DNA of 48,404 nt from an uncultured bacterium (lineage in GTDB: Bacteria > Cyanobacteriota > Vampirovibrionia > Gastranaerophilales > Gastranaerophilaceae). The notes beneath the pieces are model-generated. The model was given only the letters and a program-made list of their open reading frames with translations, was not told where the DNA came from and did no database searches. The position numbers and the translations under genes are program-made. The stretch is from positions 1-48,404 of the forward strand of contig CACZSH010000012.1 of assembly GCA_902783785.1 (NCBI GenBank), read 5' to 3'. How positions within the stretch are numbered: position 1 is the stretch's first letter; each line of letters begins with the position of its first letter. Positions 13,364-22,274 of this stretch are shown here, one piece after another.

Positions 13364-14647
13364 ATGAAAAAAATATTCGCAGTTGTTTTAACGTTCTGTA
13401 TGTTAAGCATAAATATGATGCCTGCTTTTGCAAGAAGTTCAATAAAAGATGTTTCTGCTAAGTATTGGGCAAGCAAAGAAATTCAAAATGTTGTAAATAC
13501 AAATATTATGACTTTGGATTCTTCAAATAAATTTTATCCTGAAAAATCAATTACAAGAATTGAATTTGTTCAATCGCTTTTAAAACTACTTTCAAATGAT
13601 AATTTGAATGTAAAAGTAAAAAATAGTTTTACTGATGTAAATAAATCAGATTCATATTATGAAGATGTTCTTCGTTCTCAACAATTAGGTTTGGTATACG
13701 GATATCCTGATAAAACATTTAAACCTCATAGAACAATGTTACGTTCAGAAGTTACATCTGTTATAAGTCATATTACCAAAGACAAATATACTGATTTGGG
13801 TATTTTAAACCAATTTAAAGATAAAAATGATATTCCTTCTTGGGCGACAAAAGCTTATGCAAAAACAATTAACTACGGTATTTATGTAAATCATCCTTGT
13901 GAAAAATGTTTAGAACCAAACAGAGAATTAACAAGAGCAGAAGCTGCAGTTATTTTATCAAGATTGCAAAGCAAATTACATATTGTTAAATCACAATACG
14001 TTAATGAAAATTTAATAGCGGTTGAGCATTTAAATGTTTCTAAAAAAGCTCCTGTAGATACTGTAAATATAACAAATACAAGAAATATCATATGCAAAAA
14101 TAATTTGTTGGAAGTTGAATTTTCTGAAAGATATTGGTCAAAACTTTCAAAAACAGGTGAATTTGTTCATTTTGATGTAGAACAAAATATTTATACAAAA
14201 GAAGGAACACTTATATTACCGGAAGGAACAAAATTAATCGCTGAAGTTACGGAAATAATTAAGCCAAAAGTTTTTAATAAGAATGCAAGAGTAAAATTTA
14301 ACTTTAGACAAATAATATTACCGTCAGGTCAAACAATTAATATTTCGGCTATGCCATATAAAGACGGATATTTAAAAGAAGGTCCTTGGATGACAGCTGG
14401 TAAACTTGCAGCTTGGACAGTCGGTTTAGGAGCTATTGGTGCAGGCGCTGGTGTAGGTTTTGCGTTTATTCCTGCAAAAGCTGCTATTGGTACAGGTTTA
14501 GCTATTGGTATTCCTGTTGGTTGCGGAGTTGGGTTTATTACAGGCTTAGTTACTCCGGGTCTTCATTACCGTGCTAAATGCGGAGAAGATGTTCTTATTA
14601 TTTTGAATGATGATACTTCAATTCCAAAATGTACTTGCGGTAAATAA
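13364..14647 (+). CDS. SLH-domain envelope protein, 427 aa
   Basis: A signal peptide (MKKIFAVVLTFCMLSINMMPAFA/R) is followed by three SLH repeats at about residues 27-80 (IKDVSAKYW), 88-140 (GYPDKTFKPHRTM.RSE) and 147-205. A beta-rich segment follows (LPEGTKLIAEVTEII...LPSGQTINISAMP) that recalls the C-terminal domain of VirB10/TrbI-type proteins, then a strongly Gly/Ala-rich hydrophobic stretch (near 345-390), and a last segment with KCGEDV and CTCGK. It has the same order of parts as the 629-aa SLH protein but lacks the Cys-rich linker. GTGAGG precedes the ATG. Likely an envelope anchor; binding partner unknown. Confidence 0.92.
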   Translation: MKKIFAVVLTFCMLSINMMPAFARSSIKDVSAKYWASKEIQNVVNTNIMTLDSSNKFYPEKSITRIEFVQSLLKLLSNDNLNVKVKNSFTDVNKSDSYYEDVLRSQQLGLVYGYPDKTFKPHRTMLRSEVTSVISHITKDKYTDLGILNQFKDKNDIPSWATKAYAKTINYGIYVNHPCEKCLEPNRELTRAEAAVILSRLQSKLHIVKSQYVNENLIAVEHLNVSKKAPVDTVNITNTRNIICKNNLLEVEFSERYWSKLSKTGEFVHFDVEQNIYTKEGTLILPEGTKLIAEVTEIIKPKVFNKNARVKFNFRQIILPSGQTINISAMPYKDGYLKEGPWMTAGKLAAWTVGLGAIGAGAGVGFAFIPAKAAIGTGLAIGIPVGCGVGFITGLVTPGLHYRAKCGEDVLIILNDDTSIPKCTCGK

Positions 14648-14656
14648 CTATTTAAT

Positions 14657-14690
14657 ATAAGGCGGATTTGATAATATCCGCCTTATTAAT
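14657..14690 (+). terminator. Intrinsic terminator of the 427-aa SLH gene
   Basis: The GC-rich stem TAAGGCGGAT/ATCCGCCTTA with an 8-base loop is followed by TTAATTTAAA. It starts 10 bases after the stop. Confidence 0.8.
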
Positions 14691-14710
14691 TTAAATAACC
14701 CAAATGGGGT

Positions 14711-14738
14711 TTGTATTTAAAAAATTTTTCCTTATAAA
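14711..14738 (+). promoter_or_regulatory. Promoter of the thioredoxin-like/CcdA pair
   Basis: TTGTAT (14711-14716), a 16-base spacer and TATAAA (14733-14738), 23 bases before the ATG, with AAGGAG in between. Confidence 0.6.
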
Positions 14739-14761
14739 ATGTTTAAGAAAAGGAGATTTTT

Positions 14762-15169
14762 ATGAAGAAAAATATATTTATAATTTCACTTATTTTTATT
14801 TTACCACTTGTAGCATATTTTACTTTATCGACAATAAAAAGTGATGCAGAACAAAAAGTATCTGATAAACAACCTTGTAATGTAAAAATTATAAAATTTT
14901 CTTCTGCATTGTGCAGAGATTGTAAAAAACTTGCTGAAGTTATGGATGAAGTTTATCCTAAATATCAAGATAAAATTGATTTAGAAAATATATCAGCTGA
15001 AAAAGATGATAAACATACAATATCTCTTATAAAAAAATATAATGTTACATTAGTTCCGACTTTAATTTATATCTATGATGATAAAGTTTTAAAACGAACA
15101 GAGGGTTCGTTATCAGCTCAACAATTAGAAAATAATATGAAAGCTCTTATAAATGGAACATTACGTTAA
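14762..15169 (+). CDS. Membrane-anchored thioredoxin-like protein
   Basis: 135 residues: an N-terminal hydrophobic segment (residues 4-24) without a clear cleavage site, then a thioredoxin fold with active site CRDC (near residues 51-54) after KIIKFSSAL, and VPTLIYIYDD with the cis-proline typical of thioredoxins. It probably faces the periplasm as a thiol-disulfide reductase or a TlpA/thioredoxin-like electron acceptor. The last 17 bases overlap the start of the CcdA/DsbD-like membrane gene, so the two proteins are translated together and very probably work together: the membrane protein passes electrons from the cytoplasm to this protein. Confidence 0.88.
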   Translation: MKKNIFIISLIFILPLVAYFTLSTIKSDAEQKVSDKQPCNVKIIKFSSALCRDCKKLAEVMDEVYPKYQDKIDLENISAEKDDKHTISLIKKYNVTLVPTLIYIYDDKVLKRTEGSLSAQQLENNMKALINGTLR

Positions 15170-15857
15170 TTTGTTTTCGGCAGGTGCAAATGCACCGATA
15201 TTACTTTTGGTATCATTTCTGGGTGGTGTGATTGCATCTGTTTCACCTTGTTCTCTTGCAATTATTCCGCTGATAATGGGGTATATTTTAGGCTTTTCAA
15301 AACAAAATTCACTTAAAACGTTTATTCAACTTCTATTTTTTATATTAGGTTCTGCCGTAATATTTTCTATTATAGGAATATTATGTGCCGTAACGGGTAG
15401 AGTCTTTATTTCAATAGGCGGTGCATATTTTATGCTCATTATGGCATCGTTTGTTATGGTTATGGGGTTAAAGCTTTTGGGTATTCTTGATTTTGAAATG
15501 CCTGTTATTATAAAACAAATTCCTAAAAATGACGGCAGTAATTTAATTTTGTATCCGTTTGTTGTCGGAATATTCTTTTCTCTTGCAGGAACACCTTGTT
15601 CTACACCTATTTTGGCGGCAATAATGAGCTTTGCTGCTTTGTCAAACAAAATAGTCTTAGCTCTTATGATGTTGTTTTTATTCGCAATTGGTCAAGGTCT
15701 TATTATTCTTTTAGTTGGTGTAGGATTGTCTAAAGTTAAATCTATGAATAAAATAGCTAAATTCTCTGATTATTTATTAAAATTTAGCGGACTTATTCTT
15801 GTTTTTGCTTCCGTTTATATTTTTTATAAGATTTTCTCTCCCTATATTGTAAATTAA
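15153..15857 (+). CDS. CcdA/DsbD-type transmembrane thiol-electron carrier
   Basis: 234 residues with about six transmembrane segments and the two redox cysteines of this family: SPCSLAIIPL in the first segment and TPCSTPILAA in the fourth. CcdA/DsbD beta domains move reducing equivalents from cytoplasmic thioredoxin to periplasmic proteins, for cytochrome c maturation or disulfide repair. No cytochrome c maturation gene is nearby. It overlaps the thioredoxin-like gene by 17 bases. The ATG at 15153 is the first that includes the full first membrane segment. Confidence 0.92.
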   Translation: MEHYVNLFSAGANAPILLLVSFLGGVIASVSPCSLAIIPLIMGYILGFSKQNSLKTFIQLLFFILGSAVIFSIIGILCAVTGRVFISIGGAYFMLIMASFVMVMGLKLLGILDFEMPVIIKQIPKNDGSNLILYPFVVGIFFSLAGTPCSTPILAAIMSFAALSNKIVLALMMLFLFAIGQGLIILLVGVGLSKVKSMNKIAKFSDYLLKFSGLILVFASVYIFYKIFSPYIVN

Positions 15858-15875
15858 ATATCTATGTTATAAAAT
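15847..15875 (+). promoter_or_regulatory. Possible promoter of the ribH-murQ-gpsA-ricT genes
   Basis: TTGTAA (15847-15852), a 17-base spacer and TAAAAT (15870-15875). It overlaps the end of the CcdA-like gene, and read-through from that gene is also possible. Confidence 0.4.
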
Positions 15876-15902
15876 TAACAATATAAAGAAGTGGAGTGAT
15901 TT

Positions 15903-16364
15903 ATGAAAGTTATTGAGGGACAATTAACTACAAATAATGAAAAATTTTGTATTGTTATATCAAGATTTAATGAGTTTATAGGTTCTAAATTATTATCAGG
16001 AGCTATTGATGAGTTAAAAAGACATGGTGTAAAAGAAGAAAATATAGATGTTGTATGGACTCCGGGGGCTTTTGAAATTCCAATTGTTGCAAAAAAATGT
16101 GCAAAATCAGGTAAATATAACGCAATTATTACTTTAGGCGCTATTATCAAAGGTTCTACTTCTCATTATGATTATGTTTGTGCAGAATTATCAAAAGGCA
16201 TTGCACAAGTAAGTTTGGAAACAGAAGTACCTGTTTTATTCGGTGTATTAACAACCGAAAATATTGAACAAGCTATAGAAAGAGCTGGTACAAAAGCTGG
16301 AAATAAAGGCTCTGATGCAGCTAAGGCTGCTATTGAAATGGCTAATCTTTTGAAAGAGATTTAA
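15903..16364 (+). CDS. ribH: 6,7-Dimethyl-8-ribityllumazine synthase
   Basis: The penultimate step of riboflavin synthesis: condenses 5-amino-6-ribitylaminouracil with 3,4-dihydroxy-2-butanone 4-phosphate. Landmarks are SRFNEFI (substrate stacking), [23 protein letters not shown] with the catalytic His88, [12 protein letters not shown] and AGTKAGNKG. Full length, 153 residues. The other rib genes are not in the window, so this gene is separate from a riboflavin operon; I see no FMN riboswitch upstream. murQ starts 3 bases after the stop. Confidence 0.96.
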   Translation: MKVIEGQLTTNNEKFCIVISRFNEFIGSKLLSGAIDELKRHGVKEENIDVVWTPGAFEIPIVAKKCAKSGKYNAIITLGAIIKGSTSHYDYVCAELSKGIAQVSLETEVPVLFGVLTTENIEQAIERAGTKAGNKGSDAAKAAIEMANLLKEI

Positions 16365-16367
16365 TTA

Positions 16368-17261
16368 ATGACAGAAATTATAACAGAATACTTAAATGAA
16401 AATACCAAGGATATTGATATTATATCTACGGTTGAAATGATAAAAAAAATAAATGATGAAGACAAGTTGGTTGCTCTTGCTGTAGAAAGTGAAATTGAGC
16501 ATATTGCGGAAGCTGTTGATTTAATTGCTGCAAGCTTTAATAAAGGTGGAAATCTTATATATTTTGGTTGCGGAACATCAGGAAGACTTGGTGTCCTTGA
16601 TGCATGCGAATGCCCTCCAACATTTAGTACAAATCCTGAAATGGTGCAAGGGATTATTGCAGGAGGAAAAGATGCTTTTGTAAAAGCTGTTGAAGGTGCT
16701 GAAGATAATTTTGATCAAGGAGTTGAAGATGCAAAAATCCTTGCGCCGGAAGATGTTTGTGTGGCTATTTCCGCAAGCGGAAATCCTAAATATTTGTTAG
16801 GAGTATTAAAAACAGCTAATAAAGTAGGAGCTAAAACGATTGCTGTTACTTGTAATCATGAAGCAAAAATCAAGGATGAAGTAAAAGTTTGTATTTGTGC
16901 AGAAGTTGGTCCGGAAGTTATTGCGGGTTCAAGCAGAATGAAAGCCGGTACTGCTCAAAAAATGATTTTGAATATGCTTTCAACAGGTTCTATGATTAAA
17001 ATAGGTAAGACTTACAAAAATCTTATGATTGATTTGAAAGCAACAAATGATAAATTGAAAGACAGAGCAATAAGAATTGTTTCTCAAATTGCGGAAACTA
17101 CTCATGCAAAAGCCTTTGAAGCATTAGAAAAATCAAATTGGGATGTAAGGGTTGCCGTAGCCTCTATTGTTTTAAACAAAGATGTTACCGAAGCAAAAAA
17201 AGAATTAAAAAAATGTGGTGGAGTTTTAAGAAAATTATTAAGTAGTGGGGAAAAAGTTTAA
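16368..17261 (+). CDS. murQ: N-acetylmuramic acid 6-phosphate etherase
   Basis: Cleaves the lactyl ether of MurNAc-6-phosphate to give GlcNAc-6-phosphate and D-lactate, recycling cell wall sugar. The SIS domain is clear: YFGCGTSGRLGVLDACECPPTF (Glu81 in ECPPT), AVEGAEDN, ISASGNPKYLLG and GPEVIAGSSRMKAGTAQK. Full length, 297 residues. It sits between ribH (3 bases) and gpsA (2 bases), so it is co-transcribed with unrelated housekeeping genes. No MurNAc transporter or kinase is nearby. Confidence 0.95.
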   Translation: MTEIITEYLNENTKDIDIISTVEMIKKINDEDKLVALAVESEIEHIAEAVDLIAASFNKGGNLIYFGCGTSGRLGVLDACECPPTFSTNPEMVQGIIAGGKDAFVKAVEGAEDNFDQGVEDAKILAPEDVCVAISASGNPKYLLGVLKTANKVGAKTIAVTCNHEAKIKDEVKVCICAEVGPEVIAGSSRMKAGTAQKMILNMLSTGSMIKIGKTYKNLMIDLKATNDKLKDRAIRIVSQIAETTHAKAFEALEKSNWDVRVAVASIVLNKDVTEAKKELKKCGGVLRKLLSSGEKV

Positions 17262-17263
17262 AT

Positions 17264-18265
17264 ATGAAATTAACAGTTTTAGGTGCAGGATGTTGGGGGT
17301 TGACGCTTGCGTGGTTATTAACAGATAATTTTGAAGAAGTTACTGTTTGGGGAAGAGAACAAGATTTATCTGAAGAATTAAAAAAACAAAAGAGAGCCTC
17401 AAAACCTATAGAAGTTCAATTGCAAGATAAAGTTGAAATAACTTCTGATATAAAAAGTGCAATTAATGGTGCGGATATTATACTATCAGTTATTGCAACA
17501 AGTGGTGTAAGACCTGTTTGTGAACAGCTAAAGGCTGCCGGTGTTGATAAAAATCAAGTACTGGTTAATGCATCAAAAGGTATTGAGTTACCTTCATTAA
17601 TGAGAATGAGTGAAGTTATAAAAGATGTTTTACCTGAGCAAAAACTTGTTGTTTTATCAGGGCCAACTTTAGCAAAAGAAGTTTTGTTAGGTTGTCCTAC
17701 TGCTGCTTGTGTAGCTTCTGATGATATGGAAGTGGCAAAATTCGTTCAAGAAAAATTAAGTGTTAAAAACAGATTCAGACTTTATACAAATTCTGATGTA
17801 ATTGGTGTTGAATTAGGCGGTAGCTTAAAGAATGTTATTGCAATTGCAGCAGGTTTTGCTGATGAATTAAAATTGGGCGATAATACAATGGGTGCTCTGT
17901 TAACTCGAGGTATGGCAGAAATTATCAGAATTAGTACAAAATTGGGGGCTAATCCTTCCACTTTATATGGACTTTCAGGCATGGGTGATTTGATTGCAAC
18001 ATGTTCAAGTCCTCTTTCAAGAAATCACACAGTTGGAGCTATGATTGCTCAAGGTAAAAAAATTGATGATATATTAAGAGATTTAGGCTCTGTTGCAGAA
18101 GGTGTTCAAACATCAAAAGCTTTATGCGAATTAGCTAAAAAATTTGATGTTGAAGTCCCTGTATCAAATGCTATATACCAAGCTGTTTATACTGATACAC
18201 CTGCTAAAGAAGTCTTTATGAATTTGATGAACAGAAAATTAAAAGAAGAAGAAAAATACGTATGA
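17264..18265 (+). CDS. gpsA: Glycerol-3-phosphate dehydrogenase [NAD(P)+]
   Basis: Reduces dihydroxyacetone phosphate to sn-glycerol-3-phosphate for phospholipid synthesis. The N-terminal Rossmann motif is GAGCWG (family GxGxWG). Further signatures are GPTLAKEVLLGCPTAACVAS, the catalytic-lysine region GVELGGSLKNVIAIAAG, DNTMGALLTRGMAEI and LSGMGDLIATC with SRNHTVG. Length 333 is normal. It overlaps the PSP1-domain gene by 4 bases (ATGA). Functionally it links to tpiA and plsX further along. Confidence 0.96.
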   Translation: MKLTVLGAGCWGLTLAWLLTDNFEEVTVWGREQDLSEELKKQKRASKPIEVQLQDKVEITSDIKSAINGADIILSVIATSGVRPVCEQLKAAGVDKNQVLVNASKGIELPSLMRMSEVIKDVLPEQKLVVLSGPTLAKEVLLGCPTAACVASDDMEVAKFVQEKLSVKNRFRLYTNSDVIGVELGGSLKNVIAIAAGFADELKLGDNTMGALLTRGMAEIIRISTKLGANPSTLYGLSGMGDLIATCSSPLSRNHTVGAMIAQGKKIDDILRDLGSVAEGVQTSKALCELAKKFDVEVPVSNAIYQAVYTDTPAKEVFMNLMNRKLKEEEKYV

Positions 18266-19185
18266 CAAAATTTGCAGTAAGATATTTAAAAAATACATAT
18301 TATCCGTTAAATGTTCCTTCTCACATTAAATTAAATTGCGGGGATATGGTTCTTGTAAGAACGGAAAAAGGAGAAGAAGCTCTAAAGGTTATTTGTTTAA
18401 ATGATAAAATTGTTGAATTTTGGGAAAAAAGTAAACTTAATCCTGAACCATTACCTGTTGTTAGAGTTTTAACAGAAAAAGATAATGAAAATCTTGAATT
18501 ACTGAAAAAAGAAGAAGTTGAAGGCTTTTTCAAGTGTAAGGATTTGATTAAAAATCACAAATTGAATATGAATTTAGTTCAATGCCGATTGACTTTTGAC
18601 AGAAAAAAAATAACGTTCTATTATACAGCACCTGAAAGAGTAGATTTCAGAAATCTTTTAAAAGATTTAACGCAAACTTTTAAACGTATAAGAATTGATT
18701 TACGTCATATTGGTGTTCGAGATGAAACAGCTTTAATGGATGGTTGTGGTATTTGCGGAAGAGAATTTTGTTGTGGCTCTTGTATGAGAAAATTCTCTAC
18801 AACAAACGTAAAACTTGCAAAAGACCAAGGTATGCCTATAGCCCCGGGTAAAATATCAGGAACTTGCGGCAGACTTTTGTGCTGTCTTTCTTTTGAATAT
18901 TCTAATTATATAGAAGCAGCAAAAGATATGCCTCCTATTGGTTCAGGTGTTATGACTCCTGATGGTTTAGGTAAAGTTTGTGCTTTACATTTCTTGAATG
19001 GTTCTGTTCAAGTAAAACTTGAAGATGGCAAAATTAAAGATTATATTAAGTCTGATATTGAAATGATTGATGGTGATGTTAATGTTGATATCGATGTTCC
19101 AAATTTAAATTATCAAGAAGATGATTCAAATATAGACATTTCATCACTTGAAGATGATAGAAACAGTTCTACCGGTAATATTTAA
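18262..19185 (+). CDS. PSP1-domain protein, RicT/YaaT-like
   Basis: 307 residues with the PSP1 C-terminal domain: a Cys-rich centre GCGICGREFCCGSC (161-174) and TCGRLLCCLSFEY (201-213). In Bacillus, RicT (YaaT) joins RicA and RicF in a complex carrying [4Fe-4S] clusters that supports RNase Y-dependent mRNA processing, sporulation and competence; that is known for the homologue, not shown here. Its coupling to gpsA by an ATGA overlap suggests strict co-translation. The C-terminus is acidic and low in complexity (DDSNIDISSLEDDRN). Confidence 0.9.
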   Translation: MTKFAVRYLKNTYYPLNVPSHIKLNCGDMVLVRTEKGEEALKVICLNDKIVEFWEKSKLNPEPLPVVRVLTEKDNENLELLKKEEVEGFFKCKDLIKNHKLNMNLVQCRLTFDRKKITFYYTAPERVDFRNLLKDLTQTFKRIRIDLRHIGVRDETALMDGCGICGREFCCGSCMRKFSTTNVKLAKDQGMPIAPGKISGTCGRLLCCLSFEYSNYIEAAKDMPPIGSGVMTPDGLGKVCALHFLNGSVQVKLEDGKIKDYIKSDIEMIDGDVNVDIDVPNLNYQEDDSNIDISSLEDDRNSSTGNI

Positions 19186-19189
19186 TTAT

Positions 19190-19218
19190 TTGTTATTTTG
19201 GTATTTTTTATTTATAAT
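19190..19218 (+). promoter_or_regulatory. Promoter of gatA
   Basis: TTGTTA (19190-19195), a 17-base spacer and a perfect TATAAT (19213-19218), 27 bases before the ATG, with AAGGAG between. Confidence 0.75.
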
Positions 19219-19245
19219 GAACTTAATTGAATTAAGGAGATAAGT

Positions 19246-20709
19246 ATGAATGAACTTTTGAAAAAAAGTGCAGCTGAACAAGCAAAAATGATTGCAAATA
19301 AAGAGGTGTCTGCAGTTGAATTGTTGAATGCCACTTTTGAACGAATAAATGAAGTGGAAGATAAAGTAAAAGCGTACAATTCTTTATGTAAAGATTTGGC
19401 GTTGGAAACTGCAAAAAAGGTTGATGAAAAAATTTCTAAAGGTGAAGAGTTGCCTTTACTTGCGGGAGTACCTTTAACTTTAAAAGATAATATGAATTAT
19501 ATTGGAACAAAAACAACTGCATCAAGTAAAATTTTAGAAAACTTTGTTTCTCCATATAATGCAACAGTTACAGAAAAACTAATTAACAATATGATACCAA
19601 TTGTGGGAAAAGCTAATTTAGATGAATTTGCAATGGGTTCATCGAATGAGAATTCAGCTTTTAACAATGTATATAATCCTTGGAATTTAAATAAAGTTCC
19701 CGGAGGCTCATCAGGCGGTTCAGCTGCCGCTGTTGCTGCTTTGGAATCAGCGTTATCTCTTGGTTCTGATACCGGCGGAAGTATTCGTCTTCCTGCAAGC
19801 TTTTGCGGTATTGTAGGTATGAAACCAACTTACGGACGTGTTTCAAGATATGGTTTAATTGCATTTGCATCATCATTAGACCAAATTGGTCCGTTTGCAA
19901 GAACAGTTGAAGATGCTGCCATGCTATTAGAAGTTATATCAGGCTTAGATCCTAAAGATTCAACATCAATTGATGCACCTGTTGAACATTATTCTAAGCA
20001 CTTAAATGATGATATCAAAGGTAAAAGAGTTGGTGTTATAAAAGAATTATTGGCTGAAGGTGTTGATAATGACGTTAAAAAAGCTATTGAAACTGCTATT
20101 GAAGATTATAAATCAATGGGTTGTGATATAGTTGAAGTTTCTTTGCCGTATTTAAAATATTCTATTGGTATTTACTATATTCTTGCAACAGCAGAATGCA
20201 GTTCAAATTTAGCTCGTTTTGACGGTGTTAAATACGGTTACAGATGTGAAGGTGCAGAATCTTTAATTGAAATGTATAATAAAACAAGATCAGAAGGCTT
20301 TGGTGATGAAGTTAAACGTAGAATTATGTTAGGTACATATGCTTTATCTTCAGGATATTATGATGCATATTACAAAAAAGCCCAACAATTAAGAAGACTT
20401 GTAAAAGAAGACTTTGACAGAGTATTTGAACAAGTTGATATTTTAATATCTCCAACTTGTCCTAATACTGCATTTGAAATAGGTTCAAAAACAGAAGATC
20501 CTCTATCAATGTATTTAACTGATATTGCAACTATTAGTGCAAATCTTGCAGGCATTCCGGGTATAAGTGTTCCTGCGGGATTTGATTCTTCTAATATGCC
20601 AATAGGTCTTCAAATAATGTCTCCTCAAATGACTGAACAAAGATTATTTAATTTTGCTTATAAATTTGAACAATGTCATGATTTTTATAAAAAAATAGCA
20701 AATTTATAA
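19246..20709 (+). CDS. gatA: Aspartyl/glutamyl-tRNA amidotransferase subunit A
   Basis: The glutaminase subunit of GatCAB, which converts Glu-tRNA-Gln (and Asp-tRNA-Asn) to the amidated form. The amidase signature and the Ser-cisSer-Lys triad are visible: Lys80 (LTLKDN), Ser155 (PGGSSGGSAAA) and Ser179 (SDTGGSIRLPAS). Length 487 is normal. gatB and gatC are not adjacent, so the complex is encoded at separate loci, as is common. Its presence implies indirect charging of at least one of the two amide tRNAs; a tRNA-Gln with a U1:A72 pair lies at the window end. Confidence 0.96.
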   Translation: MNELLKKSAAEQAKMIANKEVSAVELLNATFERINEVEDKVKAYNSLCKDLALETAKKVDEKISKGEELPLLAGVPLTLKDNMNYIGTKTTASSKILENFVSPYNATVTEKLINNMIPIVGKANLDEFAMGSSNENSAFNNVYNPWNLNKVPGGSSGGSAAAVAALESALSLGSDTGGSIRLPASFCGIVGMKPTYGRVSRYGLIAFASSLDQIGPFARTVEDAAMLLEVISGLDPKDSTSIDAPVEHYSKHLNDDIKGKRVGVIKELLAEGVDNDVKKAIETAIEDYKSMGCDIVEVSLPYLKYSIGIYYILATAECSSNLARFDGVKYGYRCEGAESLIEMYNKTRSEGFGDEVKRRIMLGTYALSSGYYDAYYKKAQQLRRLVKEDFDRVFEQVDILISPTCPNTAFEIGSKTEDPLSMYLTDIATISANLAGIPGISVPAGFDSSNMPIGLQIMSPQMTEQRLFNFAYKFEQCHDFYKKIANL

Positions 20710-20724
20710 TTTTATAGTTATTTT

Positions 20725-20760
20725 AAACGGCGGGCAGATTTTTAATCTGCCCGCCGTTTT
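20725..20760. terminator. Bidirectional terminator between gatA and the GT-C gene
   Basis: A perfect 16-bp, GC-rich stem AAACGGCGGGCAGATT/AATCTGCCCGCCGTTT with a TTT loop and T/A runs on both sides. It lies 16 bases from the gatA stop and 3 bases from the stop of the convergent membrane glycosyltransferase. Confidence 0.92.
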
Positions 20761-20762
20761 GT

Positions 20763-22271
20763 TTATTTGTTTTCTATTACGTATCCTTTAAATCTTTGAC
20801 AAGAAAATTCTTTTTCTATTTTGGCAGTACTTGGAAGTATTAAAGATTTTTCGGTTGCTAAAAGAATAAAATTCCCTTTATAAATTGAAGGTTCTTCTGT
20901 ATAATCAATTTTTATTCTTTGTTCATCTCTTAAGTATGGAATAATATTCAAAATATTCCAACCATTAGTTTCAGTTATTATTATTGGAGAATTTGTTGTT
21001 TTTATTGGTTCACAGGTTGTATTTACAAAAATATTTTCAATATTTCCTCTCGATATTGCGATACGCGGAGGATTTAACATTGAATCATAGCTTTCAAATT
21101 TTGTAGGAAGTGTAAAACTTATCGTAATAATTATACAAATTAATGATATCAAAACAGTCTTTAACTTTTTTGTTTCCAATATTATTGCAGGAAGTATCAA
21201 TGATAATATCGGAAATAGAGGCTCTGTATAACGTAATACTTTTTGTGGTGCAAAAAGCAAAAATAAAATATAGCAAAACAAATTTATACCTATTAAAATC
21301 CATAAAATATTATCTTTTAGTAATTTTTTATTAAAAATTAACGTTAATATTGAAATTATAGTGATAATACTATAAAATAAATAGTTTAAAAGTATTTGAT
21401 AACTTGCAAACAATGCTAAATTTAAATTATTTGTTATATTCGACAGTAAAGAATTATCTGAAATTCCAACTCTGGGTGCGTAAATAAAATCTAAATAATT
21501 CGGATAAATTAAAAAAGTTAAACCAATAGCAATTATAAATGAGCAAATTAAAAACCATCCAGAACGTTTTTTTATCAATAAAATCAGCCCTAAAATTGCA
21601 GAATAAATTATACCATAATATCCGCTTAATATTGTTATTGTTCCTGATGAAATTATTTTTGAAAAATTTTGTACTGTATTTATTTTTTCGGTTTTATATA
21701 TATACACAAAAACATAAGATAAAAATACAAAAGCCATTTCTTGAAGAGCATAATATCTCGCAAATATACTCATTGATATTGTTCCTGTATTCAAATAGCA
21801 AAAAGCCAAAATAAATGGTATGTATTTTTTATCAAAATTCAATAAATTTATTAGTTTAAACATAAAGAAAAATGATAAAGAAAATAAAATTAAATTAAGA
21901 TAAAAGCCTCGTTGATAAATATTTTTTATATCAAAAGAATTCAATCCTATTTGAGATATTCTAAAAAGTGAGTAATATAAAGGGGTATTTGGTGTATCTC
22001 CGTTGTTGTGAAATCTTAAAGATTTTAAAGAGTTAAGAATTTCTTTTGGCGAATTATCGTTTAGTCCAAAAACAATCTCTTTTATTTCTTTTCCGGTATA
22101 TGTTTTTTCTGTATCAAAATATTTTGTAAATCCGTATTCATTATTTTTTGATATAACAACTGTGAAAATTTCATCAGTATGGAAACCTTGTTTTTGGCTA
22201 AACCAATAACATCTTACAAGTAATGCAAGAATAAAAACTAATATTGTTAAAATTATTGTTTTTTTTGTCAT
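20763..22271 (-). CDS. GT-C fold integral membrane glycosyltransferase (PMT/ArnT-like)
   Basis: 502 residues with an N-terminal membrane segment, the luminal motif GFHTDEIFT (acidic residues after the first membrane helix, as in PMT_2/ArnT enzymes) and IFARYYALQEMAF. About ten further hydrophobic helices and a soluble C-terminal part follow. Such enzymes use polyprenyl-phosphate sugars to glycosylate lipids or proteins on the outer face of the inner membrane. It begins 3 bases after the isocitrate dehydrogenase stop, so it is the last gene of the citrate operon despite the lack of an obvious metabolic link. The exact acceptor is unknown. Confidence 0.8.
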   Translation of the reverse strand: MTKKTIILTILVFILALLVRCYWFSQKQGFHTDEIFTVVISKNNEYGFTKYFDTEKTYTGKEIKEIVFGLNDNSPKEILNSLKSLRFHNNGDTPNTPLYYSLFRISQIGLNSFDIKNIYQRGFYLNLILFSLSFFFMFKLINLLNFDKKYIPFILAFCYLNTGTISMSIFARYYALQEMAFVFLSYVFVYIYKTEKINTVQNFSKIISSGTITILSGYYGIIYSAILGLILLIKKRSGWFLICSFIIAIGLTFLIYPNYLDFIYAPRVGISDNSLLSNITNNLNLALFASYQILLNYLFYSIITIISILTLIFNKKLLKDNILWILIGINLFCYILFLLFAPQKVLRYTEPLFPILSLILPAIILETKKLKTVLISLICIIITISFTLPTKFESYDSMLNPPRIAISRGNIENIFVNTTCEPIKTTNSPIIITETNGWNILNIIPYLRDEQRIKIDYTEEPSIYKGNFILLATEKSLILPSTAKIEKEFSCQRFKGYVIENK

Positions 22272-22274
22272 AAA

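Noticed and set aside
15326-15649. Long antisense reading frames inside membrane and metabolic genes
   Set aside because: They mirror the codon pattern of well-identified genes on the other strand and have no recognisable domains or ribosome-binding sites.
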